Shown here: piece after piece, positions 52,593-59,533 of the stretch | Numbering within the stretch: position 1 is the first letter of the stretch | Layout of the letters: each line of letters begins with the position of its first letter | DNA from: Arthrobacter sp. ZGTC412 | GTDB lineage: Bacteria > Actinomycetota > Actinomycetes > Actinomycetales > Micrococcaceae | Reading direction: 5' to 3' | Assembly (NCBI RefSeq): GCF_002929215.1 | Contig: NZ_PJII01000001.1 | Coordinates: 616,951 to 680,950 of the forward strand | DNA: 64,000 bases | Made by a program: the position numbers and the translations under genes | Notes under the pieces: model-generated | The model's input: the letters and a program-made list of their open reading frames with translations, nothing else | The model's database searches: none | Told to the model about the DNA's origin: nothing

Positions 52593-52899
52593 CTATCTAC
52601 AAACTCTGGTCGCGCGCCAGGAGTGGCGAATCGGTGAGCCTGTGAGCTGCTCGATCGCGGTCAGCCCGAACCTCTGGATCATCCGCTGGTAGCGCAGCCC
52701 GGGGGTGGCGGTGGACTGCACCGGCAGGGCGACGTGGCAAGGGCGGCGGCACGCGCCCCCACTGAACGTGCGGTGGAATCGGCGCTCGCCCGCCGCGCTG
52801 TGATGTCCTGGGCCAGCTCGTCGAGGGTGATCCTCGGTCACTTCCCTCACGGGGGACGCATGCTGGGACAGGAGGAAATCGATTGTACTTAGAGGCCAT
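52593..52899 (-). pseudogene. decayed small gene with apparent frameshifts
   Basis: An ATG at 52899 has a strong AAGGAG site. The frame begins MASKYNRF but quickly becomes Arg/Pro-rich and shadow-like. Protein-like pieces lie in different frames of the same strand: TIDFLLSQHASPVRE, ITLDELAQDITARRASADST and YQRMIQRFGLTAIEQLTG. Together these look like one protein of about 90-100 aa broken by at least two indels. I do not recognise the family. It could also be sequencing error or chance. Confidence 0.4.
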
Positions 52900-53000
52900 G
52901 ATTGCTCCTTGGTTTAAACCTTGAAGCGTTTGGCTTAACCTCATTGTCTAAAACATACTAAGCATGCTTATTTGTTGACCGCAAGGCATTGAAACACAGA
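52900..53000. promoter_or_regulatory. promoter region of the decayed gene, with TAAGCATGCTTA palindrome
   Basis: The perfect 12-bp palindrome at 52959-52970 has TAAG and CTTA half-sites with a 4-nt spacer, as at 11460-11473. The surrounding bases are AT-rich. No reading frame is seen here. Confidence 0.4.
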
Positions 53001-53043
53001 ATCACCCCGAAACAAGGCGCCTTTCGCGCTGTTTCGGGGTGAT
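53001..53043. terminator. rho-independent terminator
   Basis: ATCACCCCGAAACA (53001-53014) pairs with TGTTTCGGGGTGAT (53030-53043), followed by CCTTTATT on the plus strand. It most likely ends the leftward C26-peptidase-like gene. Confidence 0.85.
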
Positions 53044-53070
53044 CCTTTATTGCCTTTGTGGCTCCCTGAT

Positions 53071-53096
53071 AGGGCAGGGTTACCTGCCCTATCCAA
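53071..53096. repeat. hairpin GATAGGGCAGG/CCTGCCCTATC at the 3' end of the C26 gene
   Basis: A perfect 11-bp stem with loop GTTA. Its right arm overlaps the last codons and stop of the hydrolase gene. It acts in tandem with the terminator at 53001-53043. Confidence 0.7.
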
Positions 53097-53904
53097 GCGG
53101 CGGACCGGCGAGGCTGGCATTGATCTCCGCAGAGACCGACGCCGGCGAGGCCGGCAGGAGCCGGGACAGGAACTTTGCGCGGGCTGCTTCGACGAACCCG
53201 CGGAAGAGGCCGAAGTCCTCGGGCAGCTCCTCCGGGTGCCACTGGATGCCCATGGTGAAGGTGTTTGCGGGGTATTCGATGGCTTCCACCACCTGGTCCT
53301 CGCTCCACGCTGCAGCAACAAGGCCGTGGCCAAGCTTGTCCACGGCCTGGTGGTGGGACACCGGCACGGGTCCCGGGTTGGCGCCGATCAGCTGCTCAAG
53401 CCGGGAACCGGGTTTGATTTCCACGGGAATTTTGTTGAAGTTGTAGCCACCGGGCTGGTACTGGCCGTTACCAATCACATCCGGCAGGTGCTGGTGGAGG
53501 CTGCCGCCGAGCGTGACGTTCAGCAACTGCTCGCCCCGGCAGATGCACAGCAGCGGGACGTCCTGGCGGATGGCTTCCTGAATCAGGGCCTGCTCCCAGG
53601 CGTCACGCTTCGGTCGGGGCTCGTCAGTTTCGGGGTGGGCTTCCTGGCCGTAGAGGGCCGGGTCCACGTCCCAGCCGCCGGGAACAACCAGGCCGTCGAG
53701 CCGGTTCACGAGCTGTTCGATCATGCCCTCCATCACCGGCTGCGGCGGCAGGAGGATGGGCATACCGCCCGCGGCGATGATCGGCTTCAGGTAAGTCTCG
53801 GGCAGGAATGCCGCACTGACCGTGCCGCAACCATCGGTGCGCGCCTGTTCCAGGTACGTGGTGAGTCCAATGACTGGTTTCATCGCGGCGTCGGTGGTGT
53901 GCAC
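53089..53904 (-). CDS. gamma-glutamyl-gamma-aminobutyrate hydrolase family protein (peptidase C26)
   Basis: A 271-aa class I glutamine amidotransferase-like hydrolase. The nucleophile elbow is LLCICRGEQLLN and the histidine is in GIQWHPEE; the DGLVVPGGWDVDPALYG segment is typical of PuuD. PuuD frees GABA from gamma-glutamyl-GABA in putrescine breakdown, fitting the GABA genes at 0.95-3.9 kb, although they are 50 kb away and the substrate is unproven. The GTG start has GGAGGGA 5 nt upstream. Single gene. Confidence 0.87.
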   Translation of the reverse strand: MHTTDAAMKPVIGLTTYLEQARTDGCGTVSAAFLPETYLKPIIAAGGMPILLPPQPVMEGMIEQLVNRLDGLVVPGGWDVDPALYGQEAHPETDEPRPKRDAWEQALIQEAIRQDVPLLCICRGEQLLNVTLGGSLHQHLPDVIGNGQYQPGGYNFNKIPVEIKPGSRLEQLIGANPGPVPVSHHQAVDKLGHGLVAAAWSEDQVVEAIEYPANTFTMGIQWHPEELPEDFGLFRGFVEAARAKFLSRLLPASPASVSAEINASLAGPPLG

Positions 53905-54012
53905 TGTGGTCCCTCCAGGAAAATCTGACTGCCTTCAATTTTAGGGCCGCAGGAGGCCCGGAATGTTTCGTCGGCGTCAATTCCAGGTGTCGAGACGATC
54001 ACACTTCTTGGC

Positions 54013-54813
54013 TTATTCCTTGTCCCCGGGGACCACCCGGAAGCGACGGTTCCGGAGGGATGGGACGCGGGTCCGGACAGCCGCGATCCGCTCAGGCTCG
54101 AGCTCGGCAAACACCACTCCCGGCGCTTCCCCCGCATTGGCGATGACCACCCCGAACGGATCGACCACAATTGAGTACGCCGTCGCGAGCGGGCCGCACT
54201 GGTTGGCCGTCACCACGTACGAGGTGTTTTCGATGGCACGGGCACGCACAAGGGTGCTGAAGTGGTCTTCTTTCCCGGGGCCCACGATCCACATGGACGG
54301 CAGCAGCAGGACGTTGGCTCCGGCGTCCACCAGGTAGCGGGCGCTTTCAGGGAACCTCAGGTCGTAGCAGGTGAGCATGCCCAGGCGGAGCTGGCCGTAG
54401 GAGAGCAGATCGGGATGGCCGATGGTGCCCTTGCTGGTTCCATCGCTTTCACGGTAGCCAAAGGCGTCGTAGAGATGGACTTTGCGGTACGTGCCCTCCA
54501 CTGCACCCCTGGCATCGATGGCCACCAGCGTGTTGTAGGGAAGGCCGTTGGGGTTGGCCTCTGCGGTTCCCACCACCACGGGCAGGCGGAGGGCCTTTGC
54601 GAGTGCCGCAATACCTTCGATGAAGGGACCGTCCAAGGGCTCGGCCACTTCCGCGAGGACACTGGCGGGTTCGGTGCTGGCGTAGAGGCTGGACTCCGGA
54701 AGCACCAGCAGGTCCGCGTTACCGAGGGCGGCAGTTTCCATCAGCCGCCCGATGTGCACCAGGTTCCGCTGGGGTTCCCTGCCGGCGCTGAACTGCCCGG
54801 AGGCGATTCTCAC
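54013..54813 (-). CDS. carbon-nitrogen hydrolase (nitrilase superfamily) amidase
   Basis: A 266-aa cytosolic amidohydrolase. The Glu-Lys-Cys triad is seen in LLVLPESSLYA, GTYRKVHLYDAFG and MLTCYDLRFPE. Sequence style fits the omega-amidase/deaminated-glutathione amidase branch; substrate undetermined. The GTG at 54813 was chosen because AGGAGGG is 5 nt upstream; the frame continues 35 codons further without support. The 495 bp before it hold no gene but are rich in hairpins, so it may have a long structured leader. Confidence 0.87.
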   Translation of the reverse strand: MRIASGQFSAGREPQRNLVHIGRLMETAALGNADLLVLPESSLYASTEPASVLAEVAEPLDGPFIEGIAALAKALRLPVVVGTAEANPNGLPYNTLVAIDARGAVEGTYRKVHLYDAFGYRESDGTSKGTIGHPDLLSYGQLRLGMLTCYDLRFPESARYLVDAGANVLLLPSMWIVGPGKEDHFSTLVRARAIENTSYVVTANQCGPLATAYSIVVDPFGVVIANAGEAPGVVFAELEPERIAAVRTRVPSLRNRRFRVVPGDKE

Positions 54814-54972
54814 TTCAGCCCTCCTGCCACGGCGAAACGGCCCCTCAACAAAGGTTCGCACACCCGGCTCAACGCGAACAGCCCCGCCGGCCCCCTCCCC
54901 TGCAACTCGCTGCCTCAATCAGCCAGCCAAGGGCTTGACCTGCGCAAACCACGAGGAACTTTTGACTCAACC

Positions 54973-55000
54973 TTGCAGAATTACCCCGGCGTATTTTAAT
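54973..55000 (+). promoter_or_regulatory. candidate promoter TTGCAG-N16-TTTAAT
   Basis: Sigma-70-like hexamers spaced 16 nt would start RNA near 55007, just ahead of the hairpin cluster. TTGACT at 54962-54967 is another possible -35. No reading frame follows on this strand. Confidence 0.35.
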
Positions 55001-55006
55001 CGAGGC

Positions 55007-55280
55007 CTTGGATAGTTACTGGTGCAAGACCGGAGAACCAAGGTGGATTCTCTGGTTTAGCCATCAGCCTCCTGGCGGAGTTTTGAAGTGGGCTCCGCCA
55101 GGTATTCAATCCTCGACTTCCGCAGCGGAATGCTCCCTAGCGGGCGTCGGGAATCTGAAGCTGGCACCCCCTGCGGTGCCTTCCATACGTCCCGGCGTCC
55201 TACTCTCCCCCCCCCGTAGCGGCGCCGGGACCTTCAAGGTTAACCAGTGCTGGGCGCTTCACTGAAGTCTGAAGGTCCAC
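55007..55280 (+). ncRNA. candidate structured RNA with C-rich hairpin loops
   Basis: Hairpin 55163-55180 closes GGCACC/GGTGCC around CCCTGC. Hairpin 55189-55231 closes GTCCCGGCG/CGCCGGGAC, then CTAC/GTAG, around a loop with nine consecutive C. Paired stem-loops with C-rich loops are the hallmark of the actinobacterial 6C RNA class, so this may be a member or a relative. The boundaries are guesses and no T-run terminator is seen. Confidence 0.4.
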
Positions 55281-55308
55281 TCAAATAAAACTGCAGGTCA
55301 GGCCGGTA

Positions 55309-56217
55309 TTATTCCTTCGACGCGTCCGTTCGCCGCAGCCGGTCCGGCGGGTGCAGGTCGATGATCGGAAGGTGCCCGTCGGTGCGGATGGCGTCACCGC
55401 CGCCGTTGCGGTGGTGGTAGCCGCTGTAGTAGTTGAGAATCACGTGTACTGACTCAACGGCATTGGCCGAGCGAAGCGTCTCGATGATGAAGTCCCGTTC
55501 CTCGTCTGTACGGTCGGCGATCTTGTGCGTGATCTGGAAGGTAAAGAGGGACAGCCCCACACTCCGGTCGTAGGTGCCGGCCCCTACCCAGTCCACGGCC
55601 AGGCCGCCAGGCAGCATCCAGCCGGCCGGGCATTTCCAGAACCGCACGTGGTGCCGCTTGCGTGGGTTGCCGTCAATTTCCCGCTGGAAAGCAAGGTCCT
55701 GCTTGTTTCCGAAAACATAGAGGGAGCTCACGGGGGCCTGCGGGTAGCTGTGACCCATGACAGTCGAGGTGAGCGTGCGCCAGGCCGTGGCCGGGGTGAT
55801 GGGGTCGGCTTCCACCCACCCAGCCGTCCGCATCGCCTGCCTCAGCTCCTCCTTGGGTCCCACCACGGCGAGGTTCACGGGATCGCCCAGTACGCCGTCG
55901 CCCGTCCTGGTCCGCCCGATGAAGTAGTCCGGGATGTACAGGCTGCTCAGGATCTTGTGGATACGCGGAAGCAGCGCATAAGCCAGGATCAGCCACACTG
56001 GCAGGAACACCCACGTCTGCTCCGGCCCACGCGATAGCCGTGCGAGCAGGAAGTAGTAGACAGCCCAGCCCACGGCAATGGTCACCACCAGGTACAGCAG
56101 CCGCTGCAGGACCGCCAAGACCGTAGCCCACCTGCTTTGCCGGCGCTCGACCGGGCTGTTGGAACGCGTGTGGTCCGGCTCGTCCGGAACGGCCCGCTTC
56201 CCGCCAGTGGACGTCAC
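55309..56217 (-). CDS. LssY C-terminal domain membrane protein
   Basis: A 302-aa protein with a polar N-terminus of about 35 aa and two membrane helices (about 38-58 and 68-88). The LssY_C domain follows (about 100-290), with LAVVGPKEELRQAMRTAGW, the GHSYPQAPVSSLYVFG segment, the RKRHHVRFW strand and DRSVGLSLFTFQITHKI. The domain is of unknown biochemistry and often sits with PAP2 or DedA-type membrane proteins. GTG start with GGGAGAAG upstream. The stop lies beside the candidate RNA region. Confidence 0.88.
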   Translation of the reverse strand: MTSTGGKRAVPDEPDHTRSNSPVERRQSRWATVLAVLQRLLYLVVTIAVGWAVYYFLLARLSRGPEQTWVFLPVWLILAYALLPRIHKILSSLYIPDYFIGRTRTGDGVLGDPVNLAVVGPKEELRQAMRTAGWVEADPITPATAWRTLTSTVMGHSYPQAPVSSLYVFGNKQDLAFQREIDGNPRKRHHVRFWKCPAGWMLPGGLAVDWVGAGTYDRSVGLSLFTFQITHKIADRTDEERDFIIETLRSANAVESVHVILNYYSGYHHRNGGGDAIRTDGHLPIIDLHPPDRLRRTDASKE

Positions 56218-56311
56218 AGTGCTTCTCCCTTCGGTCGCTTACTCATCACCAGCCTAAGGTGCGGCGAACCACGCAGCCCGGCCTCGCCAGCGCTAAACGA
56301 CGCAAACCACG

Positions 56312-57013
56312 TCACGCAGGAAGGTTCAGCTGCTCCACGATGATCCGCGCCGTCTCAGGGTCCCCAAGGATCCTGAAGTGCCCGGCGGTGGGCAGCTTGA
56401 TGTTGGTGGCACCGGGCAGGACGCTGCCCTCGGGAATATGCGGATCAAACGGGCCGTAGATGGACGTGATCCGGCTGTTGATCCTCTCCTCGCGGGCAAG
56501 CTGGAGGGTCAGTGCGTTGCGGGGAGAAAAAATCCGCAGGCTGGGCAGCAGCATATACCGGGCGTAGCGCGAGCCGGAAAACGGTGTGCACACGGCGATC
56601 ATCCGGTCGATCCGGTGCTCCGGATCCAGGTTCAGCATGGCGTACTTCCCGATGAGCCCGCCCTTGCTGTGCGCCACAATAACCGCGTCCTGCAGGCCCG
56701 CCTCCTCCAGGTGCTGGGCCACGAGCCGGGCGGCAGCAGGGACGCCCAGGCTGTTCCGCTGCAGCACCGTCACCACGTGCACCGGATGGCCGGCGTCGTG
56801 GATGCACTGGATGAGGGGCAGCATGAACTGCCAGTTTTCGTACACGCCGGGGATGATCACCACGGGTGCGCGGTGGCCCTGGTGGAATGAGCCGGGCTGC
56901 ACACGGGAGAGCATGCCGCGGACCTGCCATACGCCGGCATAAAGATAGTCCTGCAGCCACCACACGCCTTTTTGCAGCGCGCTGATTCGAGTGGGCGTGC
57001 CCGTTTGACTCAT
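56312..57013 (-). CDS. alpha/beta-hydrolase, lipase/esterase type
   Basis: A 233-aa hydrolase. The oxyanion strand is VVIIPGVYENWQFM, the nucleophile elbow is VAHSKGGLIGKYAM, and the late histidine is in TAGHFRILGDPE, as in triacylglycerol-lipase/PGAP1-like folds. No signal peptide is seen, but an aromatic N-terminal helix (VWWLQDYLYAGVW) could associate with membrane. Substrate unknown. It is 58 bp downstream of the MFS gene stop, with a hairpin between. Confidence 0.85.
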   Translation of the reverse strand: MSQTGTPTRISALQKGVWWLQDYLYAGVWQVRGMLSRVQPGSFHQGHRAPVVIIPGVYENWQFMLPLIQCIHDAGHPVHVVTVLQRNSLGVPAAARLVAQHLEEAGLQDAVIVAHSKGGLIGKYAMLNLDPEHRIDRMIAVCTPFSGSRYARYMLLPSLRIFSPRNALTLQLAREERINSRITSIYGPFDPHIPEGSVLPGATNIKLPTAGHFRILGDPETARIIVEQLNLPA

Positions 57014-57037
57014 CTGTCGAGGATAGCCCCCACACGC

Positions 57038-57062
57038 GTTGCGCCATCACTTTTGGCGCAAC
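57038..57062. terminator. hairpin GTTGCGCCA/TGGCGCAAC
   Basis: A 9-bp perfect stem with loop TCACTTT lies between the MFS stop and the lipase start. The left arm plus loop resembles the CTATCACTTT-type intergenic motif at 45484. Confidence 0.65.
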
Positions 57063-57071
57063 GGGCGGGAG

Positions 57072-58289
57072 TCAGTAGTTCCGCCGGTGCTTGAGGCGGG
57101 GAATTACGACGGCGAACACGGCCGCCGCCGCGAACCCCAGTACTCCTGTGGCTGAGATCCCCGCCCCCAGGGATGCCAGGGCCGTCACCCCGGAGAGGAG
57201 GACGGGCCCGCCGGTGGATCCGGCGTCCGCCATAAACCGCCATAGCCCCAGGAACTGGCCGCGCCCCCGGTCCGGCGAGAAGTCGGCACCCAAGGTCATC
57301 ACCAGGCCGGAACTTATGCCGTTGCCGAACCCGATCAGCAGCGACGCCAGGAGCAGCCCCACAAAGGACCCTGTCAGCGGAATCAGCAGCAGCGCCGTTC
57401 CCATGATCAGCGTGGACGGTACCGCCACAAACTGGCGGCCCTTCCGGTCCATAAGCTTGCCGGCCGGATAGAAGACCAGCATGTCGATGGCACCGGAGAG
57501 CCCGTAAATTAGGGATGCCGATGTGGCATCCATGCCCAGGTGGTCCGCCCACAGCGGGATGACCACCTGCCGCGAGGAGCGCAGAGCGCTGAGCAGCAGG
57601 ATTCCCACGCCCACGCTCAGGAACACGCCGGCGTGGGAAACCGCAACGCTGCGGAGGGTCGGCTCCGGGCCGGGCACTCCGCCGTCGCGCGTTTCCGCCA
57701 GCTCGAGGTCCGGGATGGTGAGGGACAGCAGCGCCGCCGCAGCCATCGCCACCACGCCCACCCAGTAGGCACCGCCAATCCCGGAGAACTGCATCACGGC
57801 GGCACCCAGGAAGGGCCCGATGAACACGCCGATCCGGTTCACCCCGCCCAGGGTGGACAGCGCCCGCGCCCGGAACGTTACGGGAACGGCTTCGGTGAGG
57901 TACTTTTGCCGGGCCAGCCCGAACACCGCGCCGGACATGCCGACGACGGTCATCGCCACCGCGAGCAGCCACAGTCCGTTAGGGATCAGGGAGGACAGCC
58001 CGGCCGCGGCGAGGGCCAGGCCGGCGGCGACCGCAGCTCCTACGATGGCCCAGCGCTCGCCGAATTTCAATGTCACCAGGGATGCAGGCAGGTTGAAGAA
58101 CCAGGAGCCCAGACCCATCAGGGTGACGATCAACGCGGCCACTGCGACGGATGCGCCAAGGTCGCGGGCGGTCAGCGCCACCACCGGAAGAATCGCTCCC
58201 TGGCCAATCCCGAAGAGCAGTGTGGGGCCAAAAGCGGCCACCGCGATGCTGCGAAGGCTGAAGGGCTGTGCATCATCCGGGAAAGTCAT
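57072..58289 (-). CDS. MFS transporter
   Basis: A 405-aa protein with 12 predicted membrane helices and no soluble extensions. It has the motif-A-like loop YPAGKLMDRKGRQFVAVPST between the halves and GLARQKYLTEAVPVTFRARALST in the first half. These fit the drug/multi-efflux DHA1 type. Start chosen at the ATG at 58289, with AGGA about 11 nt upstream; an in-frame ATG at 58421 would add 44 unrelated residues. Likely exporter, substrate unknown. Confidence 0.87.
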   Translation of the reverse strand: MTFPDDAQPFSLRSIAVAAFGPTLLFGIGQGAILPVVALTARDLGASVAVAALIVTLMGLGSWFFNLPASLVTLKFGERWAIVGAAVAAGLALAAAGLSSLIPNGLWLLAVAMTVVGMSGAVFGLARQKYLTEAVPVTFRARALSTLGGVNRIGVFIGPFLGAAVMQFSGIGGAYWVGVVAMAAAALLSLTIPDLELAETRDGGVPGPEPTLRSVAVSHAGVFLSVGVGILLLSALRSSRQVVIPLWADHLGMDATSASLIYGLSGAIDMLVFYPAGKLMDRKGRQFVAVPSTLIMGTALLLIPLTGSFVGLLLASLLIGFGNGISSGLVMTLGADFSPDRGRGQFLGLWRFMADAGSTGGPVLLSGVTALASLGAGISATGVLGFAAAAVFAVVIPRLKHRRNY

Positions 58290-58424
58290 CAGATTTATCC
58301 TAGGGTGGCCGGCATGGCGCGAGAGAAAAGCAAAGATTTGGGGGTCACAAAACCCTTGTAAAGGACTAGCGTTTGCCTTATGGGGTGCTGATTCGCGCCC
58401 ACGGCCAAAGGGGAGGTTCATTTC

Positions 58425-58769
58425 ATGGGTGAAGTGTGGATCCGTACGCTCGGCAACGGGCTGGTCCGGGCAGACAAAGTCACCGAGATTACATCAACCC
58501 GGGGATCCCTCCACGAGGACCAGGGTTATCTTCTGAAGGTCATCGTGGACGGCAAAAGCCACGCACTGATCGACGACAGCGACCTTCAGGGAACCTTGGC
58601 CGAGCGGCTCGAATATGCGCGGCATGTCGAGGATGCCCTGCTGCTCGCCATCGATGAGGCGCGGGACAGCGATGCGTCCGTGGTCATCTCCTTTGAGCCC
58701 GAGCGCGAGCGCTGGTCATCAGCCCCGGTGACAGTCTTAACCGGCAGGCTTCCCGAAGCGGTGGGCTAG
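58425..58769 (+). CDS. hypothetical protein (114 aa)
   Basis: A small acidic soluble protein, alpha/beta by pattern (GEVWIRTLGNGLVRADKVTEI, YLLKVIVDGKSHALID, then a helix AERLEYARHVEDALLLAIDEA). No recognised domain. The GGGGAGG site 9 nt before the ATG supports translation. It is divergent from the MFS gene. The beta-strand start recalls small PH-like or Sm-like folds, but this is only an impression. Confidence 0.6.
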   Translation: MGEVWIRTLGNGLVRADKVTEITSTRGSLHEDQGYLLKVIVDGKSHALIDDSDLQGTLAERLEYARHVEDALLLAIDEARDSDASVVISFEPERERWSSAPVTVLTGRLPEAVG

Positions 58770-59059
58770 GCCCGCGCCTGGAAGGCGTAGGCGCCTAAAT
58801 TCCGGGCCCGGAAGATGGGGCGTTGTAGGTCGCCGGCTGGAAAGTCCGACGGCGGGTTGCGGCTGATTGCCGCAGCCTGCCGTTCCGGCGTGCGTGCTTG
58901 CACAGCCCGGCTTGTCACAGGATCAGCATCCAAATCGGTGTAATAAATACGTAACTGTTGCGTGCGTCACAATTGCCCCTTACTCTGGATGAGGCTTAAG
59001 AAACAGGCCATAGCAAGAAGCTGCAGCGTCGCAGCCAATGCCGGGGAGGGCTTTAGAAC

Positions 59060-59386
59060 TTGAATTCCAAGCTGAACATCGTTGTCCGTGTAGATCTAGA
59101 CCATGCCAAGGCTCTGGTGATTGCAAAGGGGCATATCACCATCCACAGTGTGAACGCACTCTATGTAGTAGTTAAGCGGGCCAATTCCCTAAGGAAAGGG
59201 CTCGACCTGAAGCTGGACATCACCCACGCACGGGTTGATGAAGAAGCCCTGGAAATGCTTCATACCGCTTCCGAAACGCATCACCTGCCGGCCAGGATTG
59301 ATCCGCAGCAGGCACCTTGCACCATCAGCGTCCTGGCACCGCGCCGGGAGCACGCACCCGCACGGCGCGCACTGATCGCCGCCTAA
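59060..59386 (+). CDS. STAS-like small protein
   Basis: A 108-aa protein read from a TTG with GGAGGGC about 8 nt upstream. Strand-helix alternation (NIVVRVDLDHAKALVIAKGH, a helix VNALYVVVKRANSL, strand DLKLDITHARVD, helix EEALEMLHTA) fits the STAS fold of anti-sigma-factor antagonists. The usual DLS/T phosphorylatable-serine region reads LDITHARVD, where a Thr could serve. The C-terminal 20 residues are basic. It neighbours the RsbQ-like and PAS-GGDEF-EAL genes, so a stress-signalling link is tempting but unproven. Confidence 0.5.
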   Translation: MNSKLNIVVRVDLDHAKALVIAKGHITIHSVNALYVVVKRANSLRKGLDLKLDITHARVDEEALEMLHTASETHHLPARIDPQQAPCTISVLAPRREHAPARRALIAA

Positions 59387-59476
59387 AGCTTCGCAGGGAA
59401 GGCACCGGCAGCGCCCAACAATCGGGCCAAGTGTGCCAGCCACAGACTTTCTTCTGACAGATTTTCCACAGGCTTT

Positions 59477-59514
59477 GAGTGCAGTTGTATCCGAAAAGAC
59501 GGGTAGCTGCACTC
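59477..59514. terminator. hairpin with T-rich flank between convergent genes
   Basis: GAGTGCAG/CTGCACTC encloses TATCCG/CGGGTA around AAAAGA, followed by TTAGTTTG on the plus strand. It separates the STAS-like gene from the PAS-GGDEF-EAL gene. Confidence 0.75.
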
Positions 59515-59533
59515 TTAGTTTGAGGAAAGCACT

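Larger units (their letters stand above)
54814..55308. other. gene-free 495-bp region rich in hairpins
   Basis: Five stems are visible: 55029-55037/55048-55056, 55071-55080/55093-55102, 55163-55168/55175-55180, 55189-55197/55223-55231 (with a run of nine C in the loop) and 55228-55236/55270-55278. The last two are mutually exclusive. No frame looks like protein. It is either an RNA gene on the plus strand or a structured leader for the leftward amidase. Confidence 0.6.

Noticed and set aside
55010-55315. A long closing stem (GGATAGTTACTGG with CCGGTATTATTCC) that would enclose the hairpin cluster like a 6S-type RNA.
   Set aside because: It needs two bulges and G-U pairs, spans 290 nt and its 3' arm lies in the coding end of the LssY_C gene. 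Chance pairing is likely.
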